DNA of 64,000 nucleotides from Aquila chrysaetos chrysaetos (Eukaryota > Chordata > Aves > Accipitriformes > Accipitridae), in contig NC_044029.1 in assembly GCF_900496995.4 (NCBI RefSeq), positions 14,260,001 through 14,324,000 on the forward strand, read 5' to 3'. The notes under the pieces are model-generated. The model did no database searches, was not told the origin of the DNA, and worked only from the letters and a program-made list of their open reading frames with translations. Positions 41,101-52,200 of the stretch are shown one piece after another (the first letter of the stretch is position 1; each line of letters begins with the position of its first letter). The position numbers were made by a program, and so were the translations under genes.

Positions 41101-43168
41101 AAAAAAAAACTTAAAAAGACTTGAGCCAAAACTCAACAAATTACAGAATAACTGAAACATCTGGACTGATTTATAGTATAATATAACTAATCAAAACCAA
41201 GCCCAGGCAATTTGCAGAAATTGGAGGGGAAAAAAAAAGGAACCAAACACCCCCCCCCCCCCCACCAGTCTCATGCTATATATACATGTTGTTCAAGAAA
41301 AACTGAATGGGAAATTTGCTAGTGAAAAGAATATAGAAAAAAAGCGTACGCATATAATTAGGAAAAATGTCCTTTCCCACAGTTAATCAATATTATCACG
41401 TAAAAGAGTAATCTCTTTTCACTCCTGTTTCAAATTCTTTAAAACTGGTTCATCTCCACCCGTTTACTCCCTTGGTAGAATTTTATTTTCACTGTTACTA
41501 TTCCAACAGGGGCATTTAGACTATTCTGTATTTGTGGAAGTGGTGCAAGTAATGACCATGTGTGTTTTTAAGGTATTCTACTCTGTTTTTACTATGCACA
41601 AAGGCTACCATCAATTTATGTACATTTTTGTTACAGCAGGGAAGATTACAGCCTCTTTTTGTATTTTTCACAGGTACTCTGTGGTTCAAATCAGACATGA
41701 CAGAGGAGAATTCAAGTGAGCTGGAGGCTTTTAGGCCAAGGTAAAAGATGTTTGGTATGTCTGGCGGACCGTCGCTATTCTGTCTTGCACAGATTTGTGA
41801 CTTACGTCTCCTTAAAAGTATATTATCAGCTTGAAGTTTGTACATACTGACACTCCCTCTTCACACATGAAAAAGCCCAAACAAACAAACCCGAAACCCT
41901 TCTCCCCTCAGTTTCTGTTAGAGCTCCAGGAAATACTCTACTTGTTTATTTTTAAGGATCTTTTCCCACTTTGTTAGTACATGAGGCTCTTGGCAGCAGC
42001 AGATGGCAAGTGATTTTGGTTCCTGTGTTGAGGTGCGTACCCAACTGTGCTGAGGGTAGTCTCTTGAGGACTGCTGGGACCATGTTCTCACTTACACCTT
42101 TACTGCAGGTGCACAGACACTCAGGAAGCCTCCATCTACATTAATCCACACTTGGAAGTATTGGTGGCTACATAGGATGCATAAATTGTCTTTCAAAGCA
42201 GCATTTGCACTTATAGTGTTTGTGCATGTATCTGAGCCAGGAAGACCCTCCAAGATTGCAGTCTCCAAGTAACTTGTGGGGTTCAGCACACCATTATACT
42301 GTCTTTTATTGTTCTGGAAATGATTATATTGAGTCTATCAACTAAAACTTAATTTTTTCTGGAAATGTTCATGACATCCATGTTGGTATTCAACTAATGT
42401 GTTATAATTAGTGCTATTTCAATGTTGGCCAGAGAACTAATACCAAATACATTCCTAGTGATGTAATACATAGAGGAAAGTGCTGTTGGCTCATTCTCAA
42501 AGCAGCAGACACGATGATTACTTTCATTAGTGATTAAGCAAACTCCAAGGAAATTTCCAAGCTAAAATAATATTGGATATTTAGTATAAAAACTATACCC
42601 CAACTATGCCAAGGAATAGTCTATTAAAGTTTCAGTCAGCTACTTCTGTCTGGTTGAAAAAGAAACTAAAAGAGGAGCATAACAAGGACTCAAAACTGCA
42701 CTCCTTACTCAGTTATATTTTCCACTCACTTCACTGAATTATCTGCCTCAGTGAGGAAAAAAACCCCAGACTACTGTAGGAGAGACAGAATGAATGAAAA
42801 TAAGGTAGTTCTGTTGTTTATTAAAAAATCAAGAACTGTTTTACCCCTTCCTAAAAATATGCAAAGTAATTATCTTTTTCAGCAACCTATGGGAAATCCT
42901 GACTGATAAGTGGGTTGTGAACTTCTTGAGTATCATGGGGGCCTGCTCCCTGAGCTGAATTCCTAAGAAGTAATGTGATACACAGAAATAGCAGTAATTA
43001 GGTAATTTTGAAATCATAATGATTTAATTTGTCCATTAATTTCTTGCATTAATGTAATGTTAATAATCTTACTGAAACGTACAGCACTTGGAGATTAGGT
43101 AACTGGTCACAAGCTGATTTGGGGAGAGAGGTGATCTGTGCTCCTGTGAGTGTCCTGTTGAAAGTATT

Positions 43169-43205
<37 letters not shown>

Positions 43206-46200
43206 TTAGTTTTTAAAGATTGCAGAACAAATATATTTTTTAGTACATTCTTTAGAATAAGTCAGTGTCCAAAAAAATAAAACAAAGCAAAAATACTTCA
43301 CTAGCACTTACAAACTCTCCAGACTTGTAGTCCCTGTCAGATCAGGAAACTCTGTTATCTGTGAAGCACCATTTAAAGTCCTAAAATTTAAAAACATCAT
43401 TTCAATACAACTGTGGTGAGGGAAGTGTGGGACAACTCTAATATTGCAATATATAAAGAAAAATAAGAAAGTAAACATACAGAGTTCTGAGTTCTGGTAA
43501 GTGTTGAAAAGCAGATTTTCCAACAAGCTGGATCGGGTTATCATAAAAATGTCTGCAAAAGTAGGATAAAAAGACTTTTTATGAAAAATGTTTTAAAAGA
43601 TTCTAAATATATTACATGATTATACTATAAGCAAATGAGTAAACTCTCTATGATAAATCACAGACTGTGCACCTCTGGTTGTAGCAGAGGTGCACCTCTG
43701 GGCTTTTCTCAGCCACTAATCTATATCCATCAACCACATTTCACATTTTGAATATTCAAGTAGTCATTGTTTTCTTGGTTTTTAAAGCCAGAAGCCAGTC
43801 AATAAAATATTCCCTCTTCCTCCCAGGTTTGCAAAGATAGAAATCCAGATATGAAGAAGTTTGTTATGACCTGAGACAAATCTAAGGTTAGCAGGTGAAG
43901 AAGTCAGAACTTCACCTACTCAGAAAAAGTTCCCTTGCACTTTTGAAGTCATGCTGCTTTTGCTCATAGAATAATATTGCTCAAGATGAGTCACTATTTT
44001 TCTTACATTTATCTTACAATTTCTTATTTTGAGGTTTGCCCATTAAATGCATTCTCATGTAAGACAATGGGAACTTGGACTGGAATCCATCAAGAGTAAT
44101 TTTTGCTAGCTTCTACATTGCCAGTAAAGCTAAGAGACTTAGAAGAAATAGTTCAAATAAAACATCAAAGGCCAGAGACCACTACTCGCTTCCCTTAAAC
44201 GTGGCATGCAAACTGCCATTCTTTCCACAAAGTTGGAAAGATACGAGCTTGTTTGCTTGGGTAATGATGTGCTTGCTACACAGTATGCTTACAAGAAGAG
44301 CTATTTGACTATTAGCCACAAATATGATACTTAGTTCCACGTTCTCTAATAGGAAGAGTCATTGAAAAGACTTATCACTTACATTGTAATAAGTGATGGA
44401 TTACCCACAAATGCACGCTCAGGTATTGACTTGATGTTATTGCTATGAAATCCCCTACAAAAGGAAACATGGTTTACACAGTAAGAAAAAAAAAGTGAAG
44501 GCACAATCTGTATTCACAATGCACATTTTTTTTTTTTGTTTGTAATAAGAGAAGTGTCTGTATGTAAAGGTATGTCCTTGTTTTTTGGAATAAGACAGAA
44601 CTGAAAAAAGCAAAAGAAAAGCAAAGCAATGAAATAGCTGGAATTCTGCACTTTTCTAAATGAACAAAACCATTCAGATGAAGTAAACTGCAAAATGGCA
44701 ATTTAAAATTCAGATGCCCTCAGCAGGAAACTGCTTTGTAGCTGTATGTAATTTATCTATGAATCTATGTGTGTATGTATATAGATATAATGTAAATACA
44801 CACACACACACATATGAACCAATAACATTAATATTTAAATATTAATAATTAAATAAATATCAATAAATAGTATATATATTCCTTCCTGTACTTGTTGAAA
44901 AGCAACTATTTCCTTTGCTGGGATAATAATGGATTGCAGAAGTTTATCAAGTAAATGATTATACATTATATTGTATTATGCTGAGCCTCCCACAAACACC
45001 TTTTTCTTGAAATATTTTAAATGTGGACACGAACAAACTATCCAATGTAGTTGTGCCTGATGGATAGAGGGCCAAATCTTTGTTTCATCATTAATTACTG
45101 GATTTTATTCATATGAGTAATTCTCCATTGTGAAAAACAAAAGAAACAACTAAGATTTCAAAAGAACAATGATGATTTGTGTGGGAAACTCCCATTAGTT
45201 CAGTCGGGTATGAAAAAGGCTTCCCAGCTTAAATTTATGCATTTAGAAAGCCTCAAATTGTTCACTGATGCAAGCACACTTGGCCATTACTTGAACAGGT
45301 CCCACATTATCAGTTTTACTTGTTTAGGCATTGTGTTACTGCTGATGAGCTACAGAGCAAGGCTCTAAATCCCTAGTTCTTTTGCATGCAATAAAAACTG
45401 CATCATGCAGATGCAGACTAAGCAATATGAGGATCCCATTTAATCTAGAACCAGTAAACAGATTGGTTTTGTGGCTGCATTGAATGGAATTCCTTGCATG
45501 GCAGAAAAGCTAAGGAAATGGCATGACTACTTCCCAGGGCAGTATCTGGCCCCTCATCACCATTCTGACTTGAGTTAGGGTGAAGAAGCAGCCCCATCAC
45601 CAGCCAAGAGCAGGCTCCAGCACATTTATGCCCAGAAGAGCCTGAAGCACTTTTGAGCTGGTCAGAAGAGAGCATGCTTCCAGCTGCAGCCTGTGTCCAG
45701 GGGCACTGTACCCAAGTGATGCACTCTGTCTGAACTGAAGGAACTTTCTAGCCTGTTTGTTCACATACTCAGCAAAATAGCAGTGAAATCTATCTACACC
45801 TCTGGGTAAAAAGAGTGTATTAAGGCCACACTGGGAAAAATGCTTCTATAGGTATCTTTAAAATCCAGTCTGGAAAACATTACGCGTGCATTAACTTTGG
45901 GTAACAGCTATACCCACTTACTTTGGAGAGGTAACTACTCCTACAGCTGAGACCTTGAAGTGCAGAGCATCTGGGACAATGGTGTCCCTGTAGCATCAAA
46001 CAGATACGGCCCTGACTTGCTGGCCACTTGCCAGTAGATCTCCAGCTCTGACTGGCTGCCTTGGATGCCTCCAAGCTGTAGACAAAAAGCCATAGCCTGT
46101 GTTTTCAGCACAAATTCTGACAGAGAAATGAGGTCCCACCCAGAAACACCCTTACTAAGGTAGCCCTGCAATGAGCTAAACCTCTGTGGGCCTGGGTTCC

Positions 46201-49200
46201 CACTTGGGTGAGAACAGCAGGGCACGCACAATCTTGTGGGAGACACCTTGCACTTATAAGATCGGCTTCCAGGGCCCAAACAAAGCACTGAAGCACATGG
46301 TTTCATGGTCTGCACTGGGTTTGGGATGTCAAGTTGCAGTTTCACACTCCAAAGATTTCTTGCACCTAGGAGCTTATCTGAAACAATAAGTTTGATACTT
46401 AGAGGTGAAGTTCTACAGGGGTCAGTAAGTATTTTCAAGCACATCAGGCACTTTGCTGGATCAGGCAAGGTGCATTTACTGCAAACCTGGATTATCCATG
46501 TTCGGGTACTAACTCCAGAGATCAGCAAAAAGGCTATCCTTCAAGGCCACTGCTTTTCATACCAATTATTTTAGCCAACAGATGACGTAACAGCAGCTGA
46601 GAACAGTAGGGCTGAGAAACTCATAGCCCCAGTCCCTCCTCCAGAGCTGCACTCTGCCAACACTGGAGGTGCTGAGCTGAAGTCAACACTGCCTGGGGAC
46701 CCCTCCTTTGGAAAAAATCCCAGGTAGCTACTTAAAGCGGCTTTAAGATCAGTTTGTGAGGTAGCAGGGGTACAACCATGTCCAACTAGTATATGATTAC
46801 CTATTTTTTTCAAAAATCTATGCTGATGGTACCAGTAATATGGTAAATAATTCAAATGGAAAGAATTCTGAACGTATGCATTGATGTGTATATTGTGTGT
46901 ATGATGTGTGAATATAATTTCGTTCATTTTCTTATAATTCAACTGTTTCTTACAATAAACTTGGCTGGGTTCTTTTAATTGCTGATTTTTTAAAATGCAA
47001 ACTATGTCTGTGCATCCAGAATTATTTTATTTACAGCATTACAAAGGACTATTTATATTGAAAAGAAAGTGCTTTAATTTAATGGGGGGGAGGGAGGGAA
47101 GAAGGTAGAGACATTAAAATCTGGTGGACTAATGAGGGTGCCACACCTTCCTCTTCTTAGACTAGAAGACTGTGATATATTGAATTGTTTGCATAATCCA
47201 ACTGTTGTGTTTGGGACTCAAAGTGAATTAATTGTGTTTATTATTTACTGTATTCCAAGGATGAAGTTCCTGGAAGAAAGCCACTGCACAATGCAGTATA
47301 AAAGTAAAAGTTGTCAGAACCTGAATGCTCTACACTGAATGTTGAAAATGATCTTTTATGCATGATGGCATGTTTATTAGTTTTTCCTAGGATATCAGTT
47401 TTTAAGGATTACTGATAAAATCACCAGCATTAAAAAAAATAATCACACACTAGACAAAACATCCTCCTTCCTAATATGAGCTCTGTACTTACAGTTCTTT
47501 TAGGTTTGTTAGTGTCCTGATAGCAGTGGGGAACTCGTCCAGACTGTTGTAATTTAAATCTCTGTGTGAAAATAGATTTTATTATTTAGGTTATGCAATG
47601 CATAATGGATAACACAGAATTGTTGGCATTTGTAATCAAATATCATCTTCCATGCATTGAATAAACACATCCAGCCAAAAGCCAGGAAATCCTCAAAAGT
47701 GTATGGATGTTTTCCAACAAACTCTATTTAGGGCACATTATCATTCCTATTTTTTATCAGCATCCTATTTTTAGTTATATCTTAGCTATTCTGCAATAAA
47801 GAGAACATAAGTGGATTCAGATACTACTAAGGGATTTGCTGTTTTGTAAATTGCCCACCCTTTTCATTACTTGAAAGTATTAACAGGAAAAAAAAATCTT
47901 TCAAACAGAATATTCAACAACTTTGTATGGTGAGCTGCATTTTACATGGCTAATACATCTTACTACAAAGGTTTCATTTGCCTCTGACTCACTGTCTAGT
48001 TGTATTAGTCTTTCTTTTTTTTCGCTCATGAAGAAACCTCTGAAGAGATTTTTCCTGATGGGTAAGTGGTAAAAATAAGAGATACTGGAGTTTGGATGGT
48101 AAAAATGATTGGAGGAAATCTTCCTCTGGCTAAAACAAGTGGAAAAACATACAGTAAAAGTTCAATGCTACCATTAACTGTATTGTTACTTTTAAGATTT
48201 GTCAATATTCATACAGAGAATGTTTGTAACCACACAAAATGTAAAAATGATAGTTTAGCTAGGGTAGTGACCTCCGCTTTAAGAACTGCTCTTACTGCAG
48301 TGGTAATTAGATTTTACTCTGGTAGGCTGAATGGACTATAAGCCTAGTTCTGCCCTCAGCATGACATATGTGTCCTTTAGCATTCAGGAGACACCTGAAA
48401 CTAAAATTGAAATATGCCACTTTACTGTGATGCTCTCTGGTACTGCTTTGTGAAGAATATAGTCTGAAAAACTTGAGCAAAAGCCTTTTTGAAAAGGCAA
48501 AACACAAATCACAGTTTACAATAGATTGAAAATGAAACAGTATCAGGCTGAAGTAATGCAGGCAGGAAACTGCTGTCTGAACTCAACAAGGCTTTCCTTC
48601 CTGCTTGTAAATCTCTCTCTCCTGCTTATTGACAAAAAGAGATTACAGGCATGTACTCTTTGGTTTTGCCCTCTGGTTTTGCCCTCCAGTGATATGTTAT
48701 TTCCAGACCTATGCGTCCATGCAAACGAATGATCTTAAAGCTGGCGTCCATCATTTACACCGAGATCTCTTTAGCTTATCTTGAAACTAGTCTATACAGT
48801 ATGCAATTACTATGCTTCAGGCAAGTGCTACATTCTCCTATTGAAGTGAAGTGGCTGCACCTACACTTATTCCCAGGTTCCTGACTGTCCTCTATATTTT
48901 AATCTCTCATGCCAGGTGGCTGGGACTGGGTTTGCAATTACTTATTCCATTGTTCTGTTTTTCCCCATTTTTGACCAAGTGCCATGTGAATCTCACTTAC
49001 AAAAACAAAACAAACAATTACATTTTCCTTCTCCCTTTCCTGTCCCCCTTTCCGGTGCTACACTAAGGGACTTCCTCTCAACTCATAGCCAGCTAAAAGT
49101 CAAAATTGTAAAATTGCGATTCAGTGGCAAGGGATGAATGTGATCAAAATTAGTGATTAAAAAAAAAAAAAGCCCCAAACGTCTTGCTTTCTGATCTTAA

Positions 49201-52200
49201 TGAAACATGAAAGTGGGCAGTACACAGTTCTGTGGATGAGAAAGCAAAAGTCACCTTTAGACTAGCATTATTCATGTTTGAAACTTTGTCTATTTGTTCC
49301 TTATAACAGGCCTTTTAGGCTCTGTCCTGGCTGGATGACATACCTAAAATCTCTGAAAATGATGCAGCAGACTGTGGCAGGTGCCGGGGGAAGGATACGC
49401 AAGGTTTTACTGTCCCCATAGCATTTTGGGGGTCTGTGGGCTACTCTAGCAGACAACATCTTTATTTGACTAACTCTGTAGCAAAATACTTTGATAACCG
49501 TCAGCACCGCGTTCCTGTTGTGTGTTCTTCTGTAGAATTATTTTTTGTTAGAAAACTCAAGAAAATTTGAATTGGTATGAACAGAACTATGGTGAAAACT
49601 TGAGGAAATTTCAATCTCTACCAGTGCTATTCTTTATTAGAGCTCTTTAAAGACAAAAACTTGGATACAACTGAAACATTCCTCTTCCTGCCTTGTAAAA
49701 CACATGCATAATTTGGCCACCTGGCACTTTTGCTTTTTCCAGGGATAAAAAAAATAAAACCATCTAATTTTACAACCCTCCTCAATGGCAAGACAGTTTC
49801 TTAATGTTAAAGCTTTTCATTGTGACAATTTCCCAATCTAACTATTAGCTTTATTGATGAAACAAGACAAACAAATAGTACTAAACTAGGCAAATGTAAC
49901 TGTTCATGAATAGCCACTTCTTTTTCAATGCTCAGTACAGTTTTCAACTGTCATTCAAACAATTTATCAATTGACAATGCTTATTAAAAAGGCAAACTAA
50001 TTTTATAGTCAAAAATAGGATTTGCTACATAGAGTCATTGTAAACCATCACTTAGATCCTGTAGCGATTAGGCAAGCCAAAAACCACATTTGGCTTTTAG
50101 GCTATTTTTATTCTTTCAGAATATTAATGAAAACACTCTAGAAAAAAGGAAACAAATAAGAGGTCAACTCACAAAGTCTCTAGGCTGTGGAGCCCATCAA
50201 AGCATTTCTTTCCCAGGGAGTAGATTCTATTGTTATGGAGATGTCTGCAGGGGAACATTAAGCACACAGTCAGGAAAGCACACTACACACAGTGGACTTA
50301 AGCAAAACATTTTGATGGTTAAATCAAAAGAAACTTATTTTCAGGCATGCACTGATTATATGCAAGTCATGTTTTTGCAAGAGCATGTATAGGAGGCACC
50401 TTCAATGCCCTCCCCCCTTTCTCCCGATACCTCCCCACCCACGCAGGCTTCCATTTGGTTTCATAGAAGGGATTTGTTTTAAAACCACCTAGATTGTTTA
50501 AAAAGGGTATATCCTGGAGTTCCAGGTTGGGGTTTGCATATCGAATACTGGGAAATCATAGACATAATCTCAGTGGTGGTTAATTAACATGTCTTAAAAA
50601 CTGTGTGTGATGTGTGAGATGTATATTTGGAAGGTGTATATTCAGAGGGTGTTAGAGGGTATGACACAGCACAGGAGCAGGTGAGGAGATGGATAATACA
50701 GCAGACAGGAAAGGGGCATTAGGCTTGCAGTATGAAAGAAGACACAAAGCCATAGGACAAAAAAGTCATTGCTTCACTGAGATGAGTAAACTAACCAATC
50801 TTAGGAGTGCTGTAACTTGCCTTCCTTTGTAACTACAAAAATTGACAGCTACTTTCTCAAATGTTTAGCAATTGAAAGTAATTTTTTTATATCTTTCAAC
50901 CCCCCCCCCCCCGCCAAAGGCTCAGAGTGCTGCCTATTTCTAAGCCTTTTAGACCAATATGGAAAAAACCCACTCTGTGTGAAGCTCATTAATGTGAGTA
51001 TATACAACTTGGAGCCACTTCAGATTGTTTTTTTAAAAAGGATGCCTTTTTCCCAGCAGATTTTCCCTTTTATTCTTGACACTCTGCCCCTATAGTGGAG
51101 GGAAACTACGGGAGTAGTACTTTAAAAGAAAAGAAGGGCTGTGAATGAGGGGCTTCCAGGCCCTTTCCCTTCAATACTTCATTCTGCTCTGAAAATAATA
51201 TTAAAGGTCAGAGGATCTCTGAATGTTCTGCTGAACCTACAGAAATTGAGTCTACCTGTCCATAAAGGCAGGGATTCTGATGGCAAAATGCAAATGTGCT
51301 GTGGGTTTTTCCTTTGCTAGGAAGAAACATAATCAACTTTTTTTTTTTAATGACTACACTGACCTTTAATGCTTTAGTTAGCATGAAGAGTGCATCTTCA
51401 AATTCCAATTATGGTTGGGTCTTTAATGATAGAGCTTCAAACCTGCTCCAATTGACCATGCATTTTTGCACTGAGTTGAAAATTTGCCAGACTGTATAGA
51501 GTAGCAAACAAAAGAAAGCAGAACCACACACAAAGATTTTGATGAGCCAAAAATATCAGATGTTGTAGATCATGAGGAATGATTCAATTATTAATCAATA
51601 TGAAGCCCAGAAGATTAGAAATAAGCAAGGCAGATCTAAATTAAGGAAACCTAACTGAGCAGAAGCAATCAGGGCTTGAAAAGAAATTATTTTCTCCTGC
51701 ATTTTCTTAACTGTTCTCTTATCATTATATTTCTGGTAGGGATCTAGAGAACAACATTCAATCTATGAGATGTATCTCATTACTGAGACAAGTCTAGAGG
51801 CTCAGTCAAATGACAAGTCCATCCGCTCTTTAACTTGAATGGGATTGTTACTTAATGTAAAGAGAAGGCTAAGATTTTGCAGCACACGACAGTTGTTACC
51901 GCCATTTTTGGTGCCCTATATGCTTATATGAATATATTAAGCACCAGACAGAGATGGTGACTATAAATGTCAATAAAGAACCCTGGTGTGTGCCAGGTCC
52001 AATGCTTACACTGGGGCCAGAATATGCTAAAAAATGTTAAGTGTCTTACAGACTATGGTTTCAGGCAGCTTGTAAAGCTTGAATATATTATTCTCTCTTT
52101 AATAATGCTAATGTTTTCCAAAGTATCCTGAAATAACTTCTCCACCTCAGTTTCTCCAGCCAGTCTAGAATTTTTTCTACTTGGTACATTCCCAGAAGAT

